Below, in pieces: positions 54,386 through 63,910 of a DNA stretch of 64,000 nucleotides. Numbering within the stretch: the first letter of the stretch is position 1; every line of letters starts with the position of its first letter. The translations under genes were made by a program, and so were the position numbers. The stretch is from positions 933,205 through 997,204 of the forward strand of contig JACDOE010000001.1 in assembly GCA_017656255.1 (NCBI GenBank), written 5' to 3'. The DNA is from Bacillaceae bacterium (GTDB lineage Bacteria > Bacillota > Bacilli > JACDOE01). Below the pieces are notes generated by a model that made no database searches, was not told the origin of the DNA, and worked only from the letters and a program-made list of their open reading frames with translations.

Positions 54386-55489
54386 TTATTTAGGCCGACG
54401 ATAAAACGGTGTTTTCACAATTTCGGCCTTTAATCTTTTCTTGCGTATCTCCACTTCTACCTCACGGCCCAGTTCCGCAAATTCACTCTCGATCAGGGCG
54501 AGGCCTACATTCTTTTTCAACGTCGGAGACTGGGTACCCGTTGTCACTTCGCCGACCTGGCGGCCTTCCGCATACACCGGGTAATGACTTCTCGGAATGC
54601 CGCGGTCAATCATTTCAATGCCGACCAGTTTGCGTGGCGCCCCGTTTTTTTTCTGTTCCGCCAGTATCGCTTTTCCAATGAAATCTACCTCTTTGTCGAC
54701 TTTAACGGCAAATCCGATGCCCGCTTCAATCGGCGTAATCTCCTTCGTCAATTCCTGACCGTAGAGGGGAAGCCTCGCTTCAAACCGAAGCGTGTCGCGT
54801 GCTCCCAGTCCACAGGGAAGCACCCCTTCTTCTTCTCCGGCATCCAGAATGGCTTTCCAGACATCAATTGCATGTTCTGCAGGTAAATAGATCTCAAAAC
54901 CGTCTTCCCCGGTATATCCGGTGCGGGACACCATCATCGTCTTATTGCCGGCGATGCTCACATCCTGTTTAAAGTAAAATGGTTTGATCGCAGCTAACGC
55001 TTCATCCGTCAATTTTTGCAAAATCTGTTCCGCATGCGGTCCCTGCAGAGCAAGAAGTGCCACCTCATCGGAAATATTGCGGATGGTGACATCTCCCTCG
55101 GCGTGTTCCTGAATCCATTCAAAATCCTTCTCGATGTTGGCCGCATTCACGACCAGGACATAATCCTGATCACCCCGTTTGTAGATCAGCAGGTCGTCAA
55201 CCGTCCCGCCGTCAGGATAACACATGGCACTGTACTGCGCCTGATTGTCTGCCAGTTTGGACGCATCATTGGTCACCAGTTTCTGAATGAGAGCCAGCGC
55301 ATCCGGACCCTGAACCACGATTTCACCCATGTGCGAAACATCAAACAGACCGGCTCTTTCCCGAACCGCCCGGTGTTCCTCCAGAATGCCGGAGAATTGC
55401 ACAGGCAGTTCCCAGCCGCCGAAATCAATGGTTTTGGCTCCGTAATCCTTGTAAACCGGAAATAAAGGCGTTCGTTTTAAATCCGACAT
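54386..55489 (-). CDS. gcvT: aminomethyltransferase (T protein)
   Basis: ATG 55489 follows TGGAGGTG; the short upstream extension has no ribosome site. The 367-aa protein starts [19 protein letters not shown] and has the folate-binding GcvT motifs [17 protein letters not shown] and [16 protein letters not shown]. It releases ammonia and forms methylene-THF. First gene of the operon controlled by the glycine riboswitch upstream. Confidence 0.96.
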   Translation of the reverse strand: MSDLKRTPLFPVYKDYGAKTIDFGGWELPVQFSGILEEHRAVRERAGLFDVSHMGEIVVQGPDALALIQKLVTNDASKLADNQAQYSAMCYPDGGTVDDLLIYKRGDQDYVLVVNAANIEKDFEWIQEHAEGDVTIRNISDEVALLALQGPHAEQILQKLTDEALAAIKPFYFKQDVSIAGNKTMMVSRTGYTGEDGFEIYLPAEHAIDVWKAILDAGEEEGVLPCGLGARDTLRFEARLPLYGQELTKEITPIEAGIGFAVKVDKEVDFIGKAILAEQKKNGAPRKLVGIEMIDRGIPRSHYPVYAEGRQVGEVTTGTQSPTLKKNVGLALIESEFAELGREVEVEIRKKRLKAEIVKTPFYRRPK

Positions 55490-55602
55490 AAAGCACCTCC
55501 ACACGTGTTTTGATTTCTATATAGGATTTGTAACCAGATTGGAAACATACGAAGAAGGGGCTGCGAGCCATGATAACCTCTCATACAAGGGGGGATGAAA
55601 CC

Positions 55603-55842
55603 AAAAAAGGACAGAAAAGGGGTACGTATCCGTCCCTTCTCTGTCCTTGGTACCTGAGAGTTACCTTTGCCGACTATCAGAGAACCAGCAAAGTTTCCCC
55701 TTGGGTGGCTCCCGACTTTCAAGGAGCTCTCTCCAGAGTTGCGTCGGGCAGAAGTACTTTTGCCTGAGAGATTCACCCGACCCACTGGTCAAAGGGCTTG
55801 CTCCTTCGGCGCCGCTTAAGTTAGCGATCTCTCCTCCTGCCT
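55603..55842 (-). ncRNA. tandem glycine riboswitch with terminator
   Basis: Minus strand shows two glycine aptamers: the first from about 55840 (GGAGAGATCGC ... GGTGAATCTCTCAGGCAAAAG) and the second from about 55740 (CTGGAGAGAGCTC ... AAAGGTAACTCTCAGG). The expression platform is GGACAGAGAAGGG paired with CCTTTTCTGTCC (55609-55646), followed by six T residues. Such switches turn on gcv genes when glycine is abundant. The switch belongs to the gcvT-gcvPA-gcvPB-lipM operon. Confidence 0.96.
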
Positions 55843-55933
55843 TCATTCGCCCATATAAAATTTTTTGGATCCCCGGGTAATCATTTCGCCCGATTCTGTT
55901 CAAACTATGAAGAAGCCGTCTTCTTTTTACCCT

Positions 55934-55962
55934 ATAATATCCTACCATGATTTGTGATTCAA
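55934..55962 (-). promoter_or_regulatory. sigma-A promoter of the gcv operon
   Basis: Minus strand TTGAAT (55957-55962) and TATTAT (55934-55939) with a 17-bp spacer. On the plus strand the same bases include TATAAT (55933-55938), a possible -10 for the divergent yqhH gene, although its -35 is weak. Confidence 0.75.
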
Positions 55963-56002
55963 GAAAACTACGAATTTTTTTCGTATAAAAGGATGTGTTG
56001 GC

Positions 56003-57721
56003 ATGACGGACATTCCGGTTCACTTTGAACGGAATTGGGTGGAGGAATTGAATCAACGGATCACACAGGACGGCCCGTGGGACAAATGGGAACTGTTCCA
56101 GCTTGCCATGGAAGCTGAAGAAACCATGGCGGTCAGAGAATTTGACCAGCTTCTCTGTTTAAAACATCTGCCCGATCTGACCCCATTCGATCATCAGATC
56201 GAAACAGCCAAAAAAGTACTGTTTGACATGCACGGCCGGGCCATCCTGGCAGATGAAGTGGGGCTTGGAAAAACAATTGAAGCCGGGCTGGTTTTAAAAG
56301 AGTATATGGTTCGCGGACTGGCGAAAAAAATCCTGATCCTGGTCCCGTCCTCTCTGGTGGTCCAGTGGTGCCGGGAACTGAATCAAAAATTCGGCATCCC
56401 GGCGATGGCCCAGAAAAAGGAGTACATGTGGAAGCAATATGATGTCCTGGTCGCCTCCATCGATACAGCCAAGCGGGATCCGCACCGCAAACATGTCCTG
56501 GAGCAGGACTATGACATGTTGATTATCGACGAAGCTCACAAATTAAAAAACAAAAAAACAAAAAATTATCAGTTTGTAAAAGAAATCAAGAAGAAATATG
56601 CCCTGCTGTTAACTGCGACTCCCATCCAGAACAGTCTGGATGAACTCTATAATCTCATCACCCTGTTGAAACCCGGACACCTGGGCAAAACCGCCGATTT
56701 TCAAAAAAACTACGTGGAGGGCAAACGGCAATCGAAAAATAATGCGTTGCTCCGCCGGGAATTGGAAAAAGTGATGATCCGTAATCGGCGCAGTGACGGT
56801 GGAATTGAGTTTACCCGCCGCCATGTACAGACCGTCCCTCTCACCCTGTCCCCGGAAGAACGGGAACTCTATGAAGGGGTGAGCCGGTTTGTTAGAGAGG
56901 AGTATCAGCGCAGCGGAAAAAGGGGGCAGAACGCATTTGCCCTGATCACCCTGCAACGTGAAGTCTGCAGCAGTCGGGACGCCGCTTTTGTCACACTGGC
57001 CAATATGTACAACCGGGCTGCCCCGGATTCACCGGTCCGGGATGGGGTCCGTAATCTGATTCCCCTGATCAAGAATGTGAAAACACATTCCAAAGCCGAG
57101 AAAACGGTGGAACTGATCCAGGAAATCCAGGACAAGGTGATTATTTTTACCGAATATCGGGCGACCCAGGAATTTTTACAACAATATCTGGCTGAGAAAG
57201 GGATTACGTCCGTTCTGTACCGGGGCGGGTTTAAAAGAAGCAAAAAAGACTGGATGCTGGAACTGTTTGAATCCCGGGCTCAGGTCTTGATTGCAACAGA
57301 AGCCGGTGGTGAAGGAATCAACCTTCAGTTTTGCAATCAGATCATCAACTACGACATGCCATGGAACCCGATGCGGGTTGAACAGCGTATCGGACGTGTA
57401 CACCGGTTGGGACAGACCCGGGATGTCTACATTTATAATCTGTCAACCACCGATACCATCGAGCAACACATACTGAATCTTTTATATGAAAAAATCCGTC
57501 TGTTTGAAATGGTCATCGGTGAACTGGATACGATTCTGGAACGCCTCAATCTGAAACACAACATGGAAGAAAGCCTGGTGGAAATTCTGCTGGAATCCGA
57601 CAGCCAGCGTGAAATGGAAATCAAACTGGATAATATGGGACAGGTCATTCGTTCGCTGCGAGAAGAAATGACATCCGGCAGTGCCGACAGGACCGACAGC
57701 CAGAACCCGATCACTTGGTGA
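56003..57721 (+). CDS. yqhH: SNF2-family ATP-dependent helicase (YqhH)
   Basis: A 572-aa superfamily 2 helicase: motif I LADEVGLGKTIEAG, motif Ia ILVPSSLV, motif II MLIIDEAHKLKN, motif III LLTATPIQN, and the C-terminal motifs VLIATEAGGEGINLQ and VEQRIGRVHRLGQ. Length and order match YqhH/RapA-like bacterial Snf2 proteins that remodel nucleoprotein or RNA polymerase complexes. It is divergent from gcvT and followed by yqhG, as in B. subtilis. Confidence 0.93.
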   Translation: MTDIPVHFERNWVEELNQRITQDGPWDKWELFQLAMEAEETMAVREFDQLLCLKHLPDLTPFDHQIETAKKVLFDMHGRAILADEVGLGKTIEAGLVLKEYMVRGLAKKILILVPSSLVVQWCRELNQKFGIPAMAQKKEYMWKQYDVLVASIDTAKRDPHRKHVLEQDYDMLIIDEAHKLKNKKTKNYQFVKEIKKKYALLLTATPIQNSLDELYNLITLLKPGHLGKTADFQKNYVEGKRQSKNNALLRRELEKVMIRNRRSDGGIEFTRRHVQTVPLTLSPEERELYEGVSRFVREEYQRSGKRGQNAFALITLQREVCSSRDAAFVTLANMYNRAAPDSPVRDGVRNLIPLIKNVKTHSKAEKTVELIQEIQDKVIIFTEYRATQEFLQQYLAEKGITSVLYRGGFKRSKKDWMLELFESRAQVLIATEAGGEGINLQFCNQIINYDMPWNPMRVEQRIGRVHRLGQTRDVYIYNLSTTDTIEQHILNLLYEKIRLFEMVIGELDTILERLNLKHNMEESLVEILLESDSQREMEIKLDNMGQVIRSLREEMTSGSADRTDSQNPITW

Positions 57722-57734
57722 GGATGTGAAACCT

Positions 57735-58550
57735 ATGAACCAGCAGGAGATACAGCACTTCGTTGAACGCTATCTGGAAGCCCACGAAAGTACATTTGTC
57801 GAAAAACAGGATACTTATCTGACCGTCACCCTTCCGAAAGAAGTTGACAAAGATCTGGGAAACCGTCCCTTCTACTGGACATATTGTGAACGGATGGGAA
57901 TCGAACCGGTTCCGATTACCCTGACCTTTATCTTTGACCGGGAACAGGTACCCGATCATATTCAGGGAGAATGGGTAGGATTCGGAACACGCCGGCTTCG
58001 GCAAATTTTTCAGTCTGCCGTCAAACACGGTAAATTTGTCCGATTGTATGAAGATGACGGGAATTCCCGTTTTGATACCGTCCCCCTTGTTCCCTGGCTG
58101 GGAATCAATTATCGGGTGGAGTTTATCTGTGACCAGAAACGGGACCTGATCCTGTCCCCCGGAATCAATCTGATTTCCGGCAACATTGTTCCCTCTTTTC
58201 TGGATAAAATCCGGTCCCTGCCCTTAAGCGCCCGACTTCCCGATTATCGATTCACCATGGAACCTATTTTTTCTGTAAATTCTGCAGTGTCTCGGGTAGA
58301 ACACTGGATTCAACAGATGATTGAGAGAGAAGATCGAAATTGGGCAGAACGTGCCAGGGAAAGGTTACAGGAAGAATTATCCCTTTTGTCGGCGTATTAC
58401 GGGAGTGAACAAAAAGAAGAAGATCGGGAAAACGTGGCGTCGGAATACGAAAAACGGGTCGAGGAACTCAAGTGGCAGTTTGAGCCGAGAATCGAGGTGA
58501 AATTAATTAATGCGGGTCTGTTTTATCTCCACTCTTCCTTTCCGTCATGA
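57735..58550 (+). CDS. yqhG: YqhG family protein
   Basis: ATG 57735 follows GAGGATGTG. The 271-aa protein starts MNQQEIQHFVERYLEAHES and has acidic-aromatic regions (LVPWLGINYRVEFICDQKRD, LIDKIRS-type helices) without catalytic motif. It corresponds to B. subtilis YqhG by position and length. The yqhH-yqhG order is conserved, suggesting joint function, which is unknown. Confidence 0.85.
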   Translation: MNQQEIQHFVERYLEAHESTFVEKQDTYLTVTLPKEVDKDLGNRPFYWTYCERMGIEPVPITLTFIFDREQVPDHIQGEWVGFGTRRLRQIFQSAVKHGKFVRLYEDDGNSRFDTVPLVPWLGINYRVEFICDQKRDLILSPGINLISGNIVPSFLDKIRSLPLSARLPDYRFTMEPIFSVNSAVSRVEHWIQQMIEREDRNWAERARERLQEELSLLSAYYGSEQKEEDRENVASEYEKRVEELKWQFEPRIEVKLINAGLFYLHSSFPS

Positions 58551-58688
58551 AAAAAGAATATTCTTTTGTCGCCCTGTGATAGAAGTTGATTTAAATTTAC
58601 GATGGACAGGTGACAGATTGTAACAAAAGATTTCTTCATCATGGCGTAAGATAGGACATATCCTAATAGATTAGGCGGTGTAAAAAGG

Positions 58689-59534
58689 TTGGGTAAGAAG
58701 AAAGGGTTCATGATCGTGGTCACACTCTTGCTGATCCTGTTTCCGTCTGCTACCGGATTGAGTCAGTCCCATTCTGCAGAGAAAACAGCTGAAACAGAAA
58801 GCTGGCAAACAGTATTTAAACAGCAGGTAGAGCACTGGATAAACGAATTGTATCATCAGGATGAGCGGTTTCAGGCATGGAAAGGAGCAGCTTATGATTA
58901 CCAGGGGCTCGGACCCCATTCGAAAGAGTGGATGATCAGCGTCTACAGAGATGATAAGGCCCTGGGATATATGATCGTGGGAGAAAACCCACCTTCGCCG
59001 GGTGAGACAGTCAACAGACCGTCATTTTCATTACTGGAATACGGGCTGGGCACACCCCTTTTTGAGGGGAGTCCCGAAGATGCAACCATTATATATGGTG
59101 GGCTTGAATCCTTCTGGAGAGAAAACGGTGCCCTGATTGACGCCAGAACCGGTGAAACGTTTCCGAATACCATCGATCCCTCCTTTGTCCCGGAAACTCC
59201 GAACGGAGACGTGTCGGGAGCGGCCTTATTATCCGGTATCACACGATCGGCGGAAACGCTGGATCCCTTTGAGGACATCTTCTGGCTGGATCAACATGCA
59301 CAGAAGCTGGAAACTGAACAGGATGTCATGCGCTCGGTGGAGAAAGCCCCTGTTGTCCTGGTCTCAGATCTTTACCAAAACAAAGTCCTCGCCCCTTTTA
59401 CCGTAGCGGGTTACCATCTGTGGACTCAAATGTCAGGGGAAACGAAACATGCATTTATTGAACTGAACGATCAGGGGGCGAGGTTTCTGCCCTTATCCTA
59501 TTGTCTTTCTAAAGGAAGCCTGAAAGCAAAATAG
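58689..59534 (+). CDS. secreted protein of unknown function
   Basis: TTG 58689 lies after AGGCGGTG. The 281-aa product has a signal peptide (FMIVVTLLLILFPSATGLSQ) and a mature part without transmembrane helix. The domain reads EWMISVYRDDKALGYMIVGE and SFSLLEYGLGTPLF and looks like a PepSY-like or substrate-holding fold, but no named family is recognised. It is last in its transcript before a strong terminator. Confidence 0.65.
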   Translation: MGKKKGFMIVVTLLLILFPSATGLSQSHSAEKTAETESWQTVFKQQVEHWINELYHQDERFQAWKGAAYDYQGLGPHSKEWMISVYRDDKALGYMIVGENPPSPGETVNRPSFSLLEYGLGTPLFEGSPEDATIIYGGLESFWRENGALIDARTGETFPNTIDPSFVPETPNGDVSGAALLSGITRSAETLDPFEDIFWLDQHAQKLETEQDVMRSVEKAPVVLVSDLYQNKVLAPFTVAGYHLWTQMSGETKHAFIELNDQGARFLPLSYCLSKGSLKAK

Positions 59535-59566
59535 CATGTGACGCGTTAATGCGCACATGCTATTTT
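59528..59566 (+). terminator. terminator of the secreted protein gene
   Basis: AAAATAGCATGTG pairs with CACATGCTATTTT (13 bp) around an inner small stem and continues with T residues; it includes the stop codon. Confidence 0.88.
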
Positions 59567-59586
59567 TGTGTATGTTTGACCTGTGA

Positions 59587-59841
59587 TTATCTCTGGTTTT
59601 GCTGGTTGGGAACCGCACGGTTGACCGCTTCATAGACCTCTTCTGCGGTCATGCCTTCGGCATTAATCACGGAAGCACCGGTCTGTCTGTCCTGCATTCC
59701 CATCATATTCCGGTCCTGTCCGCTGATGACCACGGCATCCACCTGTTGTTGTTGATTGCCAAGTCTGACGACATCATATCCGTTGTTTCTGAGTATGTTT
59801 TCCACTTGATCCAGATTATCTTCTACCGCTACTCTCGGCAT
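59587..59841 (-). CDS. YkuS family (UPF0180) protein
   Basis: ATG 59841 follows AGGAGGTG. The 84-aa protein starts MPRVAVEDNLDQVENILRN and continues with NGYDVVRL and VDAVVISGQDRNMMGM, the YkuS/UPF0180 pattern. Small cytoplasmic protein of unknown function. It follows yqzE by about 47 bp in the same direction. Confidence 0.85.
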   Translation of the reverse strand: MPRVAVEDNLDQVENILRNNGYDVVRLGNQQQQVDAVVISGQDRNMMGMQDRQTGASVINAEGMTAEEVYEAVNRAVPNQQNQR

Positions 59842-59888
59842 GGATGTCCACCTCCTGCCATTATTATGAGCATTGAGACGAATCTTTA

Positions 59889-60062
59889 TCACAATTTCCG
59901 ATCTTTTCTGCGGATTGCCATCATGATGGACATCGGAATCATGCCGAACCACCGGCTACTCCAGTTTTCACGGACTTTCCTCTCTTTACGCTGCTTACGG
60001 GGTGTCTCAACGTACTTAACAAATTCCTCGGTGAGATATTTAACGAGATCATGGGAAGACAT
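59889..60062 (-). CDS. yqzE: YqzE family protein
   Basis: A 57-aa frame from ATG 60062 (GGGAGGG seven bases upstream) to TGA 59889. The sequence MSSHDLVKYLTEEFVKYVET, then RKQRKERK and a WFGMIP-hydrophobic stretch, matches B. subtilis YqzE, which lies beside aroK and the comG operon. Here comG is absent. A basic middle and membrane-prone C-terminus suggest peripheral membrane binding. Confidence 0.85.
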   Translation of the reverse strand: MSSHDLVKYLTEEFVKYVETPRKQRKERKVRENWSSRWFGMIPMSIMMAIRRKDRKL

Positions 60063-60130
60063 AGCCATTCCCTCCCGATAAAAAAATTGGTTATCTGTAG
60101 GATTCCCCGTTTTTTCACCTGGTATTCATA

Positions 60131-60646
60131 TCAAACACAGCCATTCACCGTGCACGCCTGCACGATGATATCCACAATCTCATCAACGGTTTTATCAGAC
60201 GTGTCGATTTGTAATGGTGCAAAATCATATTTTCCTTCCCGTTCCATTAACAACCGTTTGACTCGTTCTTCAACGTCACCGCTTAAAAGAGGTCGCTGTT
60301 TATCATGTTTCACCCTGCGGATGATTTCTTCAGGGGTTGCAAACAGCGCTACCACCAGACCCCCATCTTTCATCAGCCGGGCATTTTCATCCCTTAACAC
60401 GATCCCTCCCCCGGTGGTGATAATCTGTTCTTCCTGCGTCAGAATGTCTTTTAACACTTCTGTTTCCTTATCCCGAAAAAACGCCTCTCCCTTTTCGGAG
60501 AAAATGTCCGGAATGGACATGCCCACGCGGGCTTCAATCTCCCGGTCTGTATCAATATGTACCCAGTTGAGTCGGGTTTTCAAACGGGAACCGACAGTGG
60601 TTTTTCCGGTTCCCATAAATCCGATTAAGATGACATTACGTTTCAT
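60131..60646 (-). CDS. aroK: shikimate kinase
   Basis: A 171-aa P-loop kinase: Walker A GFMGTGKTT, shikimate-binding DTDREIEARVG and the lid TGGGIVLRDENARLM. Phosphorylates shikimate at O3 in the chorismate pathway. It is first in a minus-strand series aroK-yqzE-ykuS-like; the longer gap before yqzE has no promoter that I recognise. Confidence 0.95.
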   Translation of the reverse strand: MKRNVILIGFMGTGKTTVGSRLKTRLNWVHIDTDREIEARVGMSIPDIFSEKGEAFFRDKETEVLKDILTQEEQIITTGGGIVLRDENARLMKDGGLVVALFATPEEIIRRVKHDKQRPLLSGDVEERVKRLLMEREGKYDFAPLQIDTSDKTVDEIVDIIVQACTVNGCV

Positions 60647-60731
60647 TTTAAATCAGCCACACCCATCCTGTTTTTTCCCACCATTATAACATGTGGTTGA
60701 CCGCTTTTGGCCGTGCACGGCAAAACCAAAC

Positions 60732-60762
60732 AAAAAAATACCCGGACTTAAAAGTCGGGTAT
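60732..60762 (-). terminator. terminator of the zinc metallopeptidase gene
   Basis: ATACCCG and CGGGTAT with an inner ACTT/AAGT stem and one bulge, followed by seven T residues on the minus strand. Confidence 0.85.
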
Positions 60763-60781
60763 CACTCGTGCTCGTTATTTA

Positions 60782-61471
60782 TTATTCTTCCTGCTGTGAC
60801 AGGAAGAACATCATCACAAACCGGACAAGTTCGAGCAGGGCAACCAGAGCACTTGCCACATATGTGAGAGCCGCTGCACCGAGAACTTTATTCACGCCGG
60901 TTTCCTCGTTATTGCGGATGAACCCCTGTTGCAACATGAACACCTTGGCACGGCTGCTGGCATTAAATTCGACCGGCAGTGTAATCAACTGGAATGCGAC
61001 GGCAGCCGAGAAAAATAGAATTCCCATTAATATCAAATCTGCCCAGCTGAACAAAATACCGCCGATTAACAGGAACGGTGCCAGTGAAGATCCCAGGTTA
61101 GCCACCGGAAAAAGGCGATGTCGCAATACCAGGGCACCATATCTTTCTTTATGCTGGACGGCATGCCCCACTTCATGAGCCGCTACAGAAATCGATGCGA
61201 TCGAATTTCCGTAATAGACTGGTTCAGAGAGGCGTACCGTTCTCGAAATCGGATCGTAGTGGTCGGTTAATTTTCCGGGAACTGGTTCAACCGGAACGTC
61301 ATGCAGGCCATTAATGTCCAGAATACGCCGAGCAACATCCGCACCGGTCAATCCGGAAGAAGCGGGTACTTTCGACCATTTTTTGAAATTACCCTTAACA
61401 CGGAACTGGGCCCAGATCGCCAGTCCAAAAGCGGCAAAAGTCAAAAGCCATAAGAATGTGATAATGTTCAT
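60782..61471 (-). CDS. membrane zinc metallopeptidase (YugP-like)
   Basis: A 229-aa protein of the Zn_peptidase_2 family: HExxH is SVAAHEVGHAVQHKE, in the cytoplasmic or interfacial part, with hydrophobic segments at the N-terminus and three in the C-terminal half (LIGGILFSWADLILMGILFF). Family members resemble B. subtilis YugP. It follows a MerR regulator by 24 bp, so both share the MerR-type promoter. The substrate is unknown. Confidence 0.9.
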   Translation of the reverse strand: MNIITFLWLLTFAAFGLAIWAQFRVKGNFKKWSKVPASSGLTGADVARRILDINGLHDVPVEPVPGKLTDHYDPISRTVRLSEPVYYGNSIASISVAAHEVGHAVQHKERYGALVLRHRLFPVANLGSSLAPFLLIGGILFSWADLILMGILFFSAAVAFQLITLPVEFNASSRAKVFMLQQGFIRNNEETGVNKVLGAAALTYVASALVALLELVRFVMMFFLSQQEE

Positions 61472-61494
61472 TTGATTCTCGTTACCTCCTCAAT

Positions 61495-61929
61495 TTATAG
61501 CATATACATCGTTTCGTTTAACAGCGTCAGGATTACCTGTGCCATGGAGACACCCCTGGTGGCCATTTCCTGTACAGCCTTTTTCAATTCCTTATTGTGA
61601 TGAATCTGTTTCAATATCGGTTCAAGATCCTTTAAATCCTGTTCCACTTTTTCCATGTTGTTGCAGATGGCTTCTAATTTATGCAGGACATCATCATCCG
61701 GAATGTCCTTGACGGAAGCCAGTTTCTCTTTGATTTCCCGCAGGGAATATTTTTCCTTCTTCAAACGTTCGATCATCTTTAATGTGACAAGACAATCTTC
61801 AGAATATAAGCGGTAATTCCCGCTACTTCGCTGTACAGGCTGAATCAGGCCGAGATTTGTATAATAATCGATGGTTCGAGTTGAAACATCGGCTTTTAAC
61901 GCCAATTCTCCAATTTTATACAAATTCAC
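61495..61929 (-). CDS. MerR-family transcriptional regulator
   Basis: A 144-aa regulator: MerR helix-turn-helix (YKIGELALKADVSTRTIDYY), then NLGLIQPVQRSSGNYRLYSE, a coiled-coil dimerisation helix (about 75-115) and a short C-terminal tail without a cysteine set for metals. It presumably acts on the elongated promoter just upstream and thereby on the downstream membrane protease gene. Confidence 0.9.
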   Translation of the reverse strand: MNLYKIGELALKADVSTRTIDYYTNLGLIQPVQRSSGNYRLYSEDCLVTLKMIERLKKEKYSLREIKEKLASVKDIPDDDVLHKLEAICNNMEKVEQDLKDLEPILKQIHHNKELKKAVQEMATRGVSMAQVILTLLNETMYML

Positions 61930-61966
61930 ACTCAGACCATCTCCCTGATTATATTTTCCTGCTTTT

Positions 61967-61996
61967 ATTTTAGCATGGCTTGAACCATACAGTCAA
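61967..61996 (-). promoter_or_regulatory. MerR-type promoter with operator in the spacer
   Basis: Minus strand TTGACT (61991-61996), 18-bp spacer, TAAAAT (61967-61972). The spacer holds the dyad GCATGG-CTTGAA-CCATAC (5 of 6 positions symmetrical). An over-long spacer with a central dyad is characteristic of MerR-controlled promoters. Confidence 0.75.
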
Positions 61997-62006
61997 ACGT
62001 GATGGT

Positions 62007-63872
62007 TTACGGGAAGATCACCGTTTTTTCTTCTTCATGTAAAAGGGGGTGCATGCCCAGGTCCTGTATGAAAAAGGAAAGCGGGACCAGGGAGCGATTC
62101 TCGATTTCAATCGGCGGCTTAATTTCTGTCGTCATTTCCCCATGGACAACCGCGACCTTGTCCGTTTGAGGGTCCCATGTTACTTTCATCCCCAGTTTCT
62201 CAGCTGTCTCTCGCAGCGGCAGGTAGGCCACCCCCTTAATCATCCTCGCCTGCACCTCCGGTTTCAGAATTTCACCTCCAACAATCACCCTCAAATAGGG
62301 GTGAATAACCGGTGCGGCAAATCCGTTACGGTGAGGACGATTCAGGTTTAACGTGAAATAACGGGTTTCACCGTTGACAACTTGACCGAGGGCCCTGTCC
62401 AGTTGTTCCGGCCCTATTATGGTATGTACGTAATCGCCATTTAAAAGTTTCAGGAATTGCTGATATTTTTCTTCACCAATTTCTTTTTTCAAATGACGAA
62501 ATAAAAGGGCTGATTTGGTGTACCAGGTTCTTCTGAATTCAAAGTAATCCCCAAACTCATACAGTCCTTTTCCAAGGTATCCTTCAGGATGCTGCCTCCG
62601 GAGAAGTTGCCAGTTCCGCTCGAAATCTGTCCATTTTCTTTGCGCCGTTTGCTCTCCATACACCTCTTCAAGATAATCCACGACACTGGCTTCCGCCAGT
62701 CCTTCATCAATCCATCCGTACACCGGTTCCAGTGTGCTGACGGAATTATACCACCACAAATGTGCGATTTCATGGGGAAGCCAGTGTTCCACCTGGTTAT
62801 GCCGGTGCATGTCAACCGAATAAAATGCGATATTACTGTATTCCATGGCAAAAACGGTTCCCGGACCAGTCTCCACCACCCCGACGTGGGGATAACGCAG
62901 GGGTCCATAACGATCGGCAAATGTGGTAAAAGCCTGCCGTACCATATCCAGGATTTTTTGACGGTTTTCTCTGTTTATCAGGGCCACAGTCACTTTTGTA
63001 TCCCCTGCGTCGATGTGATCGATCATAAAACGAGAACTTCCGGCCAGTACAAAATTTAGGACGTTTTCCGCTTCCCAGTCATGGCGGTTTTTGCCGTCCC
63101 CCGTTTTCTCATCGTGTTTATGAACACCCGTTGTCACCCATTTTAGATCCTGTGGAGAGGTTAACCGGACCTTGTAGTCAGCATGCTGATAGTAAAAAGG
63201 GTCCCCGCCGATCGATGCCGGAGGTTTAGGGACATACCAGTCTCCATCGGTGGACTGAACCCCGAGCATGGGATACCAGTGCGTCAGGAGCCAGACCCCG
63301 TCTTTATAGCCGAATCGTGTCCCTGCTTGAGGAACCGAAGACCGGAATGAGAGGTGAACGGTAATCCGCTTCCGGGACCGATACGGATTTTGAATCGTAA
63401 CGACACGTTCTTCACGGCTGAAACTCAATTTGCCGGCTCCCGCCATAATGGTTTCAATCTCCATGCGATTCCCGGGATAATCATACAGATAAAACATAAT
63501 CTCATCCGTGCCGGGATTATCGAAGGTGACCTCCATTTCTCCTTTGATTTGATACAGAGTCGGTTGTAATTCCGCCGTTATATCATAAACGGGATTTAAT
63601 TGGCGGATCAACGAAGACTCTTTCGGACGGGCATCCTTCTTTGCAACCGAGTTTTCACTGTGTATCACGTTATTTGAGGCCGACGCCGTCGTCTTTACAT
63701 TTTGTTGGGAATTGGTAAAAAGGAGGATTACCCCCACCGTCAAAGCCAGGGTAAGTCCGGTGACGATGAGGCTGATTTTAATCAATCGCCTGTTCGGATA
63801 TTTCTCAGTCATAACAACATCCAGCCCTTTGTTAAGATTAGTGTATTTAAAAGCGGTAGAGATACGTTTCAT
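62007..63872 (-). CDS. M1-family zinc peptidase with C-terminal stalk domain
   Basis: A 621-aa protein. One transmembrane helix (about 30-52) precedes a gluzincin domain with HEIAHLWWYNS and downstream DEGLAEASVVDYLEE, plus the M1 signature AMEYSNIAF. The C-terminus is a Cu_amine_oxidN1-type stalk domain (YLPLRETAEKLGMKVTW). It is anchored with the catalytic part outside. The start is at 63872 (GAAGGT upstream); M21 at 63812 is an alternative with a more usual leader. Confidence 0.85.
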   Translation of the reverse strand: MKRISTAFKYTNLNKGLDVVMTEKYPNRRLIKISLIVTGLTLALTVGVILLFTNSQQNVKTTASASNNVIHSENSVAKKDARPKESSLIRQLNPVYDITAELQPTLYQIKGEMEVTFDNPGTDEIMFYLYDYPGNRMEIETIMAGAGKLSFSREERVVTIQNPYRSRKRITVHLSFRSSVPQAGTRFGYKDGVWLLTHWYPMLGVQSTDGDWYVPKPPASIGGDPFYYQHADYKVRLTSPQDLKWVTTGVHKHDEKTGDGKNRHDWEAENVLNFVLAGSSRFMIDHIDAGDTKVTVALINRENRQKILDMVRQAFTTFADRYGPLRYPHVGVVETGPGTVFAMEYSNIAFYSVDMHRHNQVEHWLPHEIAHLWWYNSVSTLEPVYGWIDEGLAEASVVDYLEEVYGEQTAQRKWTDFERNWQLLRRQHPEGYLGKGLYEFGDYFEFRRTWYTKSALLFRHLKKEIGEEKYQQFLKLLNGDYVHTIIGPEQLDRALGQVVNGETRYFTLNLNRPHRNGFAAPVIHPYLRVIVGGEILKPEVQARMIKGVAYLPLRETAEKLGMKVTWDPQTDKVAVVHGEMTTEIKPPIEIENRSLVPLSFFIQDLGMHPLLHEEEKTVIFP

Positions 63873-63910
63873 GTTTCGACCTTCTACCGCATAATTCCTG
63901 CCAGATGTTT

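Noticed and set aside
58551-58688. ECF-type promoter TGTAAC...CGTA before the secreted protein gene
   Set aside because: The spacer is 20 bp, too long for the ECF consensus.
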